From Ahrensia marina (GTDB lineage Bacteria; Pseudomonadota; Alphaproteobacteria; Rhizobiales; Rhizobiaceae): a DNA stretch of 64,000 nucleotides. The translations under genes were made by a program, and so were the position numbers. The notes under the pieces were generated by a model, which did no database searches, was not told the origin of the DNA, and worked only from the letters and a program-made list of their open reading frames with translations. Below are positions 56,504 through 64,000 of this stretch, piece after piece. Each line of letters starts with the position of its first letter. The stretch's first letter is position 1. The stretch covers positions 1 to 64,000 of the forward strand of contig NZ_JXMU01000022.1 in NCBI RefSeq assembly GCF_001293565.1, given 5' to 3'.

Positions 56504-58263
56504 TGTGCTGCCACCAGAGTTTCGGGTTCATGGTCCGGCAAGATGGTTTCGCCCGGTTTTACAATTGTGAATTCAACCGGCTCGCGTGTGACTTCAATGT
56601 CCTTGCCGCTTTGCTTTGCCACAGTAAAGTAACTGTCTATGAGCTCGCCGGGTTCCGGGAAGTCTTCACGGAAATGCGCACCGCGCGAGTTTTCGCGTGC
56701 AATACCGGCCTCGGCAATCACCTGCGAAATATCGCAAAGAGAGCGCATGTTCAGCCAGTCATGCCAGGTGAGGTTGAACGCAAGATTGTCGTTTGAAACG
56801 CCAACCTCCATGAGATTTTGCGAGATTTCCGCAATGTTTTTCAGCGCGCGTTTCATGCCGGTTTGTGTTCGCATAACGCCAACATCTTCCCACATGACTT
56901 CCTGCAACTGCTTGCGCAAGGGAAGAACCAGAGCGGGCTGTTTTATCAGCGGGTGAATGGCACGTTCCAGCTCACTTTCAAGCACCGCTTCATCCGGTTC
57001 GCGCAATGTCAGCATTGAGCGCAAATCGCTTGCCATCGTGTCACCGGCAATGCCGCCATAGACAGTTGAATTGGCAACGCCATTGCCACCCAGGCGGTTG
57101 GAGCCATGGGCGCCGCCAGCATCTTCGCCTGCCACATAAAGCCCTTCAAGGGCAGTGCGCGTATCCACATCAACGACTACGCCGCCCATAAAGTAATGGG
57201 CTGTCGGCACGACTTCGACTTTACCCGCAGCCAGGTCAAAACCACTGTCAGCGCAGCGCTTGACCATGCCGCTGAATTTCTTGCGTACATTGTCCGGACC
57301 AAGGTGCGCCATCGAGATGAAAACGCCGACCTGCTCGGGATTATTGTTCTTGCGCATTTCAGCATAGATACCGCGGCTGACAACATCGCGCGTGGCGCGT
57401 TCACCCTTGGCGTCATAGTCGAACATAAAGCGCGCGCCATTGTGATTAATCAACTGGCCGCCAGCGCCGCGTAATCCTTCCTCCAGCACCGTGCCGGTCA
57501 TACGCGTATGTTCGCCGGCCAACAGACCTGTGGGGTGAAACTGTACCATTTCCATATCGCGCAGTGGCAGGCCAACGCGCAGTGCCATAGCCAGACCGTC
57601 CATCGTTTTGTCACCGGACGGTGTATGATATTTATACATGGTCGGGCCGCCGCCGGTGGCCATGAGAACAGTTTTAGCCCGTACAAACCGGAACTTACCG
57701 GTGCGCATATCAATCATCAAAACGCCGGACAGCGCTTTTCCATCCTTTGTCGGGATCAGTCCGATTGCACGGTGTTCCTGCAGCTTTTCAATCGGGCGCG
57801 AAAGAACCTGCTCCATCAAACGGTTGATAATTTCGATGCCGGTCAGGTCGCCTTTGTGAACGGTTCGGTCGGCTGTCTGTCCCGCGAATGCTTTTTGATG
57901 CAAAGTGCCGTCGCTATTGCGGTCAAAAAAGCAGCCGATTTCATTTTCCAGTTCGCGGATGCGCACGACCGCTTCCTTGCAGAGGCGCCAAGCCATGTCC
58001 TGATTGGGCAGCCATTTGCCGCCATTGATCGTGTCCATGAAATGCCGTTCCACGGTGTCGCCGCCGCCCAGCGCGACATTGTAACCGCCTTGAACCATGC
58101 GCGTGCAGCCGCATTTTCCAATGAGACCTTTGACTGCAATGGTGATCTTTGTGCCTTCAGGGGCCGATTGCTGTGCATGCAGCGCGGCAAACAGTCCTGC
58201 GCCGCCGGTTCCCAGAATGAGGATATCCGTGTCGTGCCGTTCAATGTCTTTCACTGTAAACAT
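56500..58263 (-). CDS. Succinate dehydrogenase/fumarate reductase-like flavoprotein, Cys at FAD-linking position
   Basis: 587-residue FAD flavoprotein. It has the FAD motif GTGGAG (18-23), substrate/active-site motifs VQFHPTGLLAGEH, LEEGLRGAGG, RDVVSR, VPTAHYFMGG and NRLGGN, which carry the conserved His, Arg, His and Arg of SdhA. The canonical FAD-binding His in SHT-xxx-QGG is replaced by Cys53 (KCGCTRMVQGGYN), so FAD is likely non-covalent. The three preceding genes are SdhC/D/B-like, so it is part of a membrane complex. The substrate may be a substituted succinate; it is not a canonical SdhA. Confidence 0.88.
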   Translation of the reverse strand: MFTVKDIERHDTDILILGTGGAGLFAALHAQQSAPEGTKITIAVKGLIGKCGCTRMVQGGYNVALGGGDTVERHFMDTINGGKWLPNQDMAWRLCKEAVVRIRELENEIGCFFDRNSDGTLHQKAFAGQTADRTVHKGDLTGIEIINRLMEQVLSRPIEKLQEHRAIGLIPTKDGKALSGVLMIDMRTGKFRFVRAKTVLMATGGGPTMYKYHTPSGDKTMDGLAMALRVGLPLRDMEMVQFHPTGLLAGEHTRMTGTVLEEGLRGAGGQLINHNGARFMFDYDAKGERATRDVVSRGIYAEMRKNNNPEQVGVFISMAHLGPDNVRKKFSGMVKRCADSGFDLAAGKVEVVPTAHYFMGGVVVDVDTRTALEGLYVAGEDAGGAHGSNRLGGNGVANSTVYGGIAGDTMASDLRSMLTLREPDEAVLESELERAIHPLIKQPALVLPLRKQLQEVMWEDVGVMRTQTGMKRALKNIAEISQNLMEVGVSNDNLAFNLTWHDWLNMRSLCDISQVIAEAGIARENSRGAHFREDFPEPGELIDSYFTVAKQSGKDIEVTREPVEFTIVKPGETILPDHEPETLVAAQ

Positions 58264-58266
58264 GAC

Positions 58267-58608
58267 TTACACCGCCTGAAGAAAGAATATCGTCGATAGG
58301 AAAAACGCGGCACCAACTGCGCCAGCGGCCAATGTTTTTTGCGGCGCGGTCCAAGGCAGCCACTCCAGTGCCATCAAACGCAAACCGCCGAACATGTGCA
58401 CGGCCAGAAGGAACACCAAACCATATTCGGCGACTTTAACGACCGGAATTTCCGCAAATTTTAGAAACCCGTCGAGTAGGGCCGGATTTGTGATTGCCTG
58501 TGACAGAACATAAAAGTGAACCGGCAAAAATAGCGCTAAAATCAATCCTGACAAACGGTGCAGAATATAAGCGAGCCAAAGCGGATGTGTTCTTGCAGGG
58601 CGCTTCAT
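58267..58608 (-). CDS. SdhC-like cytochrome b membrane anchor
   Basis: 113-residue protein, three helices. The motif HRLSG (17-21) and a candidate haem ligand His71 in LLAVHMFGGLR are seen. ATG at 58608, four-base overlap with sdhD-like gene. This is a membrane anchor of the flavoprotein/iron-sulfur complex with quinone. Confidence 0.82.
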   Translation of the reverse strand: MKRPARTHPLWLAYILHRLSGLILALFLPVHFYVLSQAITNPALLDGFLKFAEIPVVKVAEYGLVFLLAVHMFGGLRLMALEWLPWTAPQKTLAAGAVGAAFFLSTIFFLQAV

Positions 58609-58934
58609 AGGAATGTCACGGCCAATACTGCCCGCCCTCCCAATAATAATAGCCCGATACCGATTGCCCACGACAGCAAGTTAAGTGTGTTGCCTTTTAT
58701 ACCAAGCCATTCGTTTAAAATGACGCGCACGCCAACGGCCGCGTGAACGCTGACCGCTAAAACAAAAGTGCCATAAAACAGGAACCATAAGATGGATCCT
58801 TGCGTCCTGCCGAGGATCTCCGCTGTGGTGATGCCGGATTGCACAGCGTAAATCATCACGGCAATATGACCGAGCACCAGCGGTGCCATGACAAGGGCGC
58901 TCAAACGCTGCGCCATGTAAAGCCGAATATCCAT
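58605..58934 (-). CDS. SdhD-like membrane anchor
   Basis: 109-residue three-helix protein with candidate haem ligand His64 in VSVHAAVGVRVILNEW, similar to SdhD. ATG at 58934 (RLYMAQRLSA follows). It lies between the SdhC-like and SdhB-like genes. Confidence 0.8.
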   Translation of the reverse strand: MDIRLYMAQRLSALVMAPLVLGHIAVMIYAVQSGITTAEILGRTQGSILWFLFYGTFVLAVSVHAAVGVRVILNEWLGIKGNTLNLLSWAIGIGLLLLGGRAVLAVTFL

Positions 58935-58935
58935 C

Positions 58936-59664
58936 TCAGCGCCCTTTCTTGAAAAATGATTTGCTCGTCGCACGCTTAAGACCGGCAATCGCCTGCATAG
59001 GGTTCAACTCATTGGGGCAGTAATGCGTGCAACTTCCTATTGAGTGGCAGCTGTGACAGCCGCCTTTGCCTGATACGGCGTCAAGAATTGCGGATTTATC
59101 CGCGTCTTTCACATCGTTATAAACGGTCCATGCCCGTTGCAGTGCCGCCGGCCCCAGATAATCGGCATTGTTCGTCACGGTGTCACAGGCAGCATAGCAT
59201 ACAGCACAATTGATACATTCAATGCCTTCGTTCGCCGTTGTGCGCGCTGCGTCCTGTGGGTCAATTTGCTCTATCGGCTCATAGCGCGTGCGCGTCGGGT
59301 GATGCACTCCTTCAGCTTCCACCCATTTGCCGAAGAACGGATCCATATCGGCAACAAGGTCCTTGATGACCGGAAGGTTTCTAAGAGGCTCAATCTTAAG
59401 CTTTTGATTGGTCGAAACTTTTTTAACATGGGTGCGGCATGTCCAGCGCGGCTGACCGTTGACCATCATCGCGCAACTGCCGCACATGCCCACACGGCAC
59501 GCAAAGCGATAGGTTAATGTCGGGTCAACATTTTGCTGAATCCACGAGACAACATCCAACACGGTTTGATTGTCATAGGCGGGGACCTGAAAGGCTTCCT
59601 GATAGACGCCGTCGCCACTTCCACGGCTCACCGTCACATTCAAAAATTCGGCCTTAACTTCCAC
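58936..59664 (-). CDS. SdhB-like iron-sulfur protein
   Basis: 242-residue subunit (GTG at 59664, TTAGGA upstream; a TTG at 59679 is also possible). It has the [2Fe-2S] motif CRVGMCGSCAMM...C, the [4Fe-4S] motif CINCAVCYAAC and the third-cluster motif CHSIGSCTHYCPNELNP. First gene of the SDH-like operon, about 300 bases after the dctM stop. Confidence 0.88.
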   Translation of the reverse strand: MEVKAEFLNVTVSRGSGDGVYQEAFQVPAYDNQTVLDVVSWIQQNVDPTLTYRFACRVGMCGSCAMMVNGQPRWTCRTHVKKVSTNQKLKIEPLRNLPVIKDLVADMDPFFGKWVEAEGVHHPTRTRYEPIEQIDPQDAARTTANEGIECINCAVCYAACDTVTNNADYLGPAALQRAWTVYNDVKDADKSAILDAVSGKGGCHSCHSIGSCTHYCPNELNPMQAIAGLKRATSKSFFKKGR

Positions 59665-59679
59665 GAGAAATCCTAACAA

Positions 59680-59973
59680 TCGCTCCTAAAACACGTCATT
59701 GATATTTATAACCGTGAGTTAAAGTAACGGAAAGGAATATTTATTTTATGTTTTTGTAATTTTTATTAACAATTAATCTGGTTGAGTAAACAGATTAAAA
59801 CCGACTTGGTACATCGGGTAAATCACAGTTTTGGTCCAGCTTTTGCGTTAGACCGCCAGCAATGAATTTCAGAGAGAGCGCAAACCCGGAAGCGGATGCT
59901 TGCCTCTATTGATGAGAGGCAAGCTTTGTTTTTATCAAGCTCTTTGCCAGCGTTCGCCCAAGAGGTTTATGCG
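59680..59973. other. Intergenic region between dctM and SdhB-like gene
   Basis: About 290 bases with an AT-rich half (59690-59830) that may hold the SdhB promoter and a hairpin at 59898-59924. No protein gene seen. Confidence 0.4.
59898..59935 (+). terminator. Plus-strand terminator-like hairpin in a minus-strand region
   Basis: Perfect 10-bp stem GCTTGCCTCT (59898-59907) / AGAGGCAAGC (59915-59924), loop ATTGATG, followed by TTTGTTTTTA on the plus strand. No plus-strand protein gene lies upstream, so it could end a small RNA; on the minus strand it is a 3' hairpin of the dctM message without a T-run. Confidence 0.6.
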
Positions 59974-61335
59974 TTAGCGGTTAGGCAAAAGAGCCAGCGC
60001 GAGTTGCGGCGTCAGCGACACCAACAACCAAACCGCAAGCAATACCGCGAGATAAGGCACGATGTAGCGAAGCAGACGGAAATATGAAACGCCTGTCACG
60101 CCGCTTGCAACATATAGGTTCAGCCCATAGGGCGGGGTGATAAACCCGATCGATGCGCCAACGAGGAATATAACCGCGAAGTGAACCGGGTCAACGCCCA
60201 CCGATGCGGCGATAGGAGCAAGTATTGGCGCAAGAATAATCGTGACGGGCAGGCTTTCCAGAACCATTCCGGCGATAAATACGATAGCCATTGATGTGAA
60301 TAAAACGGCATAATAACCGCCCATGCCGGTGACGAAATCGCCGATTACCTGCTGCGCGCCCAGCAATGACATGATTTGCTGCATCACAACGCTAACCGCA
60401 ATAAGTGGTGCCAAAATGCCTGTGATCTGGGCCGATCTGACAACAATTGACGGGATCTCTGTCAGCTTGAAACCTTCAACAACAAGCATCTCGGAATAGT
60501 TTTTGTCAGCGATCGACTGTCCGCTATATTTTTTCATCAGCTTGTTCAGCGGATAGCAAATCAAGCCGACAATAATACAGAAACCAACGGTAACGCCGGC
60601 GGCTTCAGTCGGCGAGAATTTACCGGTGTAAATACCCCAAAGAACCAACCCGATGGCAAAGAAGCCAAGCCATGCGCCCAAAGCCGTTTTTAGAACGCGG
60701 TTGAGTTGTAACGGAATCAAATAGCCCCAACCGTTTGCACGGCAGATAATCCAGCAGATGAATTGCATTGCAATCACCATCAAAGCGCCGGGTATAATGC
60801 CTGCGACAAACAGATCGGAAATAGGCAGGTTCATCAGGAAGCCGTAGACGATGAAGATGATCGAAGGCGGTATGATGATACCAACGGTGCCTCCGGCCGC
60901 AGATGTTGCGGCGGAGAACCGTTCGTCATAGCCGCCTTTGACCATTTCCGGATGAAGCATTGAACCGATAGTGGCAGTGGTTGCGGAGTTGGAGCCTGAA
61001 ATAGCGGCAAAAAGGCCGCACGCACCAATTGCAGCCATTGCCAGCCCGCCCCTCAGCCATCCAAGACAGGCATAAGCAAAGTCGGATAATCGCCGCGCAA
61101 TACCCGACTTGTTGATGAGGTCGCCGGTCAGGATAAATAGCGGCATCGCAAGCAAGGCAAAACCTTTGTTAAATACATTGAGAAATTCGGAACCCAGATT
61201 ATCCAGCGTCAAGCCCATCACAAAGCTGCAGCCGATGACCCAGTAAGCGATAATCAGAAGAACGGGTACACCGAGCATGAACAGGAATGTGACTGCCAGT
61301 GAAATGAGGGTAATCCAACTTGTGTCGGTCATCAT
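59974..61335 (-). CDS. dctM: TRAP transporter large permease DctM
   Basis: 453-residue DctM-type permease with about 12 helices and the standard length, unlike the 639-residue one at 28.8 kb. GGTVGIIIPPSIIFIVYG is the conserved TRAP segment near residue 145. It overlaps dctQ by four bases. Part of dctPQM; substrate unknown but the downstream operon suggests a carboxylate. Confidence 0.92.
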   Translation of the reverse strand: MMTDTSWITLISLAVTFLFMLGVPVLLIIAYWVIGCSFVMGLTLDNLGSEFLNVFNKGFALLAMPLFILTGDLINKSGIARRLSDFAYACLGWLRGGLAMAAIGACGLFAAISGSNSATTATIGSMLHPEMVKGGYDERFSAATSAAGGTVGIIIPPSIIFIVYGFLMNLPISDLFVAGIIPGALMVIAMQFICWIICRANGWGYLIPLQLNRVLKTALGAWLGFFAIGLVLWGIYTGKFSPTEAAGVTVGFCIIVGLICYPLNKLMKKYSGQSIADKNYSEMLVVEGFKLTEIPSIVVRSAQITGILAPLIAVSVVMQQIMSLLGAQQVIGDFVTGMGGYYAVLFTSMAIVFIAGMVLESLPVTIILAPILAPIAASVGVDPVHFAVIFLVGASIGFITPPYGLNLYVASGVTGVSYFRLLRYIVPYLAVLLAVWLLVSLTPQLALALLPNR

Positions 61336-62000
61336 ACATCCGCTCCTATGACTGCTTGCTCGATCAAGGGTTTGCCGCTTCGATAGTTACGCACATCTTC
61401 CAAAAGGTTTTCGAGCACACGGCCGGCCATCAGGGTAAAGGCAATCGGGATTGTGACAACAAACCACCATTGTTTGATATTGTCTGTTCCCAGTACAATT
61501 TGAAAATTGTCCGCTGAATTAACCGTCATCCGTGCGGTTGTGGTCACAATAATCACACAGAAGCCAAACCACAGGATGAAGTCGAGGACCAGACAAGCCA
61601 TCTGCAGGTTACGCGGCATCGTGGACCGGAATTCGCCAAATGCAAGATGTGTACGCAGGCGCACATTATAGCTGCATCCATACCACGCCATAATCATGAA
61701 GAGCATTGGCGGTATGGTTGTCGACCATGGCGGCTGGCCATACAAAACGAAACGCTGGATAACACCTGCGAAAATGATTATCGCGATCAAGAGGTAGGTA
61801 TAAACAATAATCGAACGTTCGAGATTTCGGTCAATCCACGGCACAGCTCTGTAGAGCGCGAGCGTGAGAAACGCGCCTATTGCTGTGAGCACGGTAAAGA
61901 CCAGCCACGCTCCGTTCATATTAAAGGCCTGACGCATCTCCCATGGATCCAATGTTGTGAAAGATGAAATCACGTCGCCTGCTTCGACCCAAATCGACAT
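61332..62000 (-). CDS. dctQ: TRAP transporter small permease DctQ
   Basis: 222-residue small permease with four to five hydrophobic segments. It is longer than usual with an N-terminal extension before the first helix. It is coupled to dctM and follows dctP by 116 bases. Confidence 0.85.
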   Translation of the reverse strand: MSIWVEAGDVISSFTTLDPWEMRQAFNMNGAWLVFTVLTAIGAFLTLALYRAVPWIDRNLERSIIVYTYLLIAIIIFAGVIQRFVLYGQPPWSTTIPPMLFMIMAWYGCSYNVRLRTHLAFGEFRSTMPRNLQMACLVLDFILWFGFCVIIVTTTARMTVNSADNFQIVLGTDNIKQWWFVVTIPIAFTLMAGRVLENLLEDVRNYRSGKPLIEQAVIGADV

Positions 62001-62072
62001 TCGATCGCTTCCTTTTCTGCCCCACTGACGTGGTCATGATCTGTAATTAAACACCCGTTTCAGAAACAATTC

Positions 62073-62093
62073 CGGCCCCTGCAAGAGAGGCCG
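62073..62093 (-). terminator. Stem-loop between dctP and dctQ
   Basis: Stem CGGCCCCT (62073-62080) / AGAGGCCG (62086-62093) with one G-T pair. It lies 23 bases after the dctP stop and, with only a weak T-rich tail on the minus strand, probably lowers read-through to the permease genes. Confidence 0.6.
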
Positions 62094-62116
62094 AAATCGA
62101 TATGAACATCAGTGTG

Positions 62117-63349
62117 TTAGGATTTCCACCAACGCCGTGGTTCTACATTTTCTGGCAGCATATCCACTGGAATTTCACGGGCCACATTGTAGATTTCCTG
62201 ATAAGTGTCCGCGCCGCCTTGCCACTTGTTAAGACGCTCGCGCCAGGCTTCCCAAAGCTGTGGCTGGAATTCCGGAGAACACATTTCTTCAGCCAGTTTG
62301 ATCTGGTCGTCAGCCAGGAATGCGTTTCTGACATTGTCTTTCGCAAAAATCGTGTCAGGCAATTGCGGATCAGAGAAGCCTACGGTTTTTACAAGCGCCG
62401 CTTCATTGGCTGCTTGCACGTGGGTTTGTGCCCAGTAAGCACTTTCCATAACCGCATCCTGCAGCGGACCGTCAAGCTTGTCGAACGCTGCAACAGACAT
62501 TGATGTATGTTCCGTGCCGCAGAAGAATTTCAAATCCACGCATTGGGAGACCACAGGAGACATATTGGCATAGGCCACAGCAGATGCCCAGGTTTCTGCG
62601 CCGTCGATAAGACCTTGTTTGAGGCCGTCGAGTGTTTCTTCCCATGCCACCGGTACCGGATTAAGGTTGAGGGCCTGCATCGCAATGCGTCCCAATTGTG
62701 TCCCGGTTACGCGGTTTTTCGTGCCGAAAAGTTCTTCAACCTTTGTCACCGTTGGCTTGTCTTTCCAGCCAAGTCCCAATTGAATGCCGCGCAACTCGCA
62801 GTGACTGAAAAGGAATTTCAAGCCGTGTCGTTTTTCAAGCGGATCACGCAGAAGACGAACCGATTCAGGGCTGTACAGGAAGTGATATTGCGAGGCCCGT
62901 GACGGGAACATATAGGCATAATCCAGCACATTTAGATATGGCGCCCCGCCAGCCGAGTTTTGCGTGGATGCCGCATAAATATCCACGATGCCTTGCTGTG
63001 CTTTTTCCACACAGGATGTTTGGCCGCAAATCTGGTTATCGCCGATAAATTCAATACGGATTTCGCCATCTGTGCGGCTTTCCAGATCACGCGCGAATTC
63101 CAATGCGCCGGCCCGTTCAATCAACAGGTTGCGGGCGTTAAAGCCTGACGCGCCGAATTTCAAAGTATGTTTGGCCTTTTTCGCAAACCGCTTTTCGTAA
63201 GTCGATTCAGCCGCACTTGCCAGGCTGGCGACACTCATTGCCCCGCCAAAAGAACCCGCCGCAAGGAGCGTAGAGCTCATACCGAACTGGCCCGCAAGCT
63301 TAAACAGATCGCGCCGAGAAACGTGATTCAGTTTGTTAATTACACTCAT
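62117..63349 (-). CDS. dctP: TRAP transporter substrate-binding protein DctP
   Basis: 410-residue periplasmic binding protein. The N-terminus has a twin-arginine-like signal (VSRRDLFKLAGQFG), then the family core including the GDNQICGQTSCVEKAQQGIVD segment. ATG at 63349 with GGAGGAGA upstream. It precedes dctQM and is divergent from a GMC oxidoreductase. Substrate unknown. Confidence 0.9.
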   Translation of the reverse strand: MSVINKLNHVSRRDLFKLAGQFGMSSTLLAAGSFGGAMSVASLASAAESTYEKRFAKKAKHTLKFGASGFNARNLLIERAGALEFARDLESRTDGEIRIEFIGDNQICGQTSCVEKAQQGIVDIYAASTQNSAGGAPYLNVLDYAYMFPSRASQYHFLYSPESVRLLRDPLEKRHGLKFLFSHCELRGIQLGLGWKDKPTVTKVEELFGTKNRVTGTQLGRIAMQALNLNPVPVAWEETLDGLKQGLIDGAETWASAVAYANMSPVVSQCVDLKFFCGTEHTSMSVAAFDKLDGPLQDAVMESAYWAQTHVQAANEAALVKTVGFSDPQLPDTIFAKDNVRNAFLADDQIKLAEEMCSPEFQPQLWEAWRERLNKWQGGADTYQEIYNVAREIPVDMLPENVEPRRWWKS

Positions 63350-63380
63350 TTTCAATCTCCTCCCAGATAAGTTCAAATAA

Positions 63381-63397
63381 TGAGACTTTTAATCTCA
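63381..63397. promoter_or_regulatory. Palindrome between dctP and the GMC gene
   Basis: TGAGACTTTTAATCTCA is an inverted repeat (TGAGA-N7-TCTCA) in the 112-base divergent region, 32-48 bases upstream of dctP. It may be an operator for a regulator not in the window. Confidence 0.45.
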
Positions 63398-63461
63398 AAA
63401 AAGACTAGTATATTTAATTTCATTTGTATAGACCTTTCTTATTCGGTGAGGAGATTGTGGA

Positions 63462-64000
63462 ATGAATGCAGATTTTGTGATTGTCGGCGCAGGCTCGGCC
63501 GGGTGCGTTCTCGCAAACCGTTTAAGCGAAAATCCGCGTAATAAGGTTGTCCTGCTGGAAGCGGGCGGCCGCGATCTCAATCCGTGGATTCACATACCGG
63601 TCGGGTATTTCAAGACGATGCACAATGCGAAGGTCGACTGGTGCTACCGGACCGAGCCGGACCCCGGTTTGAATGGCCGTTCGATTGACTGGCCGCGCGG
63701 TAAGGTTTTGGGCGGCTCTTCTTCGCTGAACGGCCTGCTATATGTCAGGGGACAGAAAGAGGACTACGATCGCTGGCGCCAGATGGGAAATCTCGGCTGG
63801 GCTTGGGATGATGTTCTTCCCTACTTCAAGCGGGCGGAAGATCAGGAGCGCGGTGCCGATGAATTCCACGGCATAGGCGGGCCGCTGTCTGTTTCCAATA
63901 TGCGTATTCAGCGCCCGATTTGTGATGCGTGGGTCGCAGCCGCGCAGGCGGCCGGCTATCCGTTCAACCCTGATTATAATGGCGCGGATCAGGAAGGTAT
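63462..64000 (+). CDS. GMC-family oxidoreductase (partial, runs past the window end)
   Basis: FAD-dependent alcohol dehydrogenase of the choline/glucose-methanol-choline family. The visible first 179 residues start at ATG 63462 (GTGAGGAG upstream) with FAD motif [14 protein letters not shown] and [20 protein letters not shown]. The end lies beyond 64000. It is divergent from dctP and probably oxidises the imported compound or a breakdown product; it is distinct from BetA at 3348. Confidence 0.9.
   Translation, partial: MNADFVIVGAGSAGCVLANRLSENPRNKVVLLEAGGRDLNPWIHIPVGYFKTMHNAKVDWCYRTEPDPGLNGRSIDWPRGKVLGGSSSLNGLLYVRGQKEDYDRWRQMGNLGWAWDDVLPYFKRAEDQERGADEFHGIGGPLSVSNMRIQRPICDAWVAAAQAAGYPFNPDYNGADQEG

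Noticed and set aside
57508-58299. 263-codon plus-strand ORF inside the SdhA-like gene
   Set aside because: Antisense to a coding frame with intact catalytic motifs; composition is that of a shadow.
56500-59664. Housekeeping succinate dehydrogenase
   Set aside because: The flavoprotein has Cys instead of the FAD-linking His, and the genes are joined to a fumarase-like pair and ThDP enzyme in one operon; a canonical sdhCDAB normally lies with sucAB. Confirmation needs the rest of the genome.

Overview
The window reads as a stretch of alphaproteobacterial chromosome, most likely order Hyphomicrobiales (Rhizobiales), with moderate GC. The evidence is a betICBA operon that includes the choline sulfatase betC, a choXWV transporter, a 76-residue ribosomal protein S21, the small aa3-oxidase subunit IV, heterotetrameric sarcosine oxidase, and many TRAP, ABC and TctABC uptake systems. 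A free-living, osmolyte- and organic-acid-scavenging lifestyle, possibly marine, is inference. I saw no tRNA, rRNA, CRISPR array, insertion sequence or prophage.

Layout. 0.27-3.3 kb: pntAB, proton-translocating transhydrogenase. 3.3-11.5 kb: choline island, with betICBA (minus) divergent from choXWV (plus). 11.6-15.2 kb: galU, trhO, a muramidase-like protein and eda. 15.3-16.4 kb: a TakP-type TRAP binding protein whose likely permease genes lie 12 kb away at 28.8-31.3 kb. 16.6-28.7 kb: mixed single genes, including a glutamine amidotransferase, transglutaminase, hydroxyacid dehydrogenase with LacI regulator, a MarR/8-oxoguanine deaminase pair, a DUF1007/NicO metal transporter pair, SDR, GNAT, and a candidate small RNA. 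31.5-37.4 kb: SDR, a GGDEF-EAL protein, a LuxI/FeeM-like acyltransferase, a cytochrome oxidase subunit, a TPR lipoprotein and rpsU. 37.7-42.9 kb: soxBDAG sarcosine oxidase. 42.9-45.4 kb: MaoC, DMT transporter, BKACE enzyme. 46.1 kb: a SoxR-type operator in front of a DUF2938 membrane protein gene.

46.7-64 kb is the accessory catabolic part. TctCBA (minus) is divergent from a plus-strand LysR-TSUP-mandelate racemase family-GST group. That group converges on a long minus-strand gene run: TRAP dctP-dctQ-dctM, then an SdhB-D-C-A-like complex, a class I fumarase-like alpha/beta hydratase, and a ThDP-dependent enzyme. A GMC oxidoreductase, cut by the window edge, starts divergently from dctP.

How they fit together. 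betC/A/B convert choline-O-sulfate to choline and then glycine betaine, choXWV imports choline, and soxBDAG oxidises sarcosine, the late betaine-degradation intermediate, to glycine; the betaine-to-sarcosine demethylases are not in the window. The 53-64 kb block looks like uptake of an unknown carboxylate, dehydrogenation of a succinate-like unit with electrons to quinone, hydration, and C-C bond chemistry by the ThDP enzyme. Its flavoprotein has Cys where succinate dehydrogenases have the FAD-linking His. I consider this block the best candidate for an undescribed system in the window.
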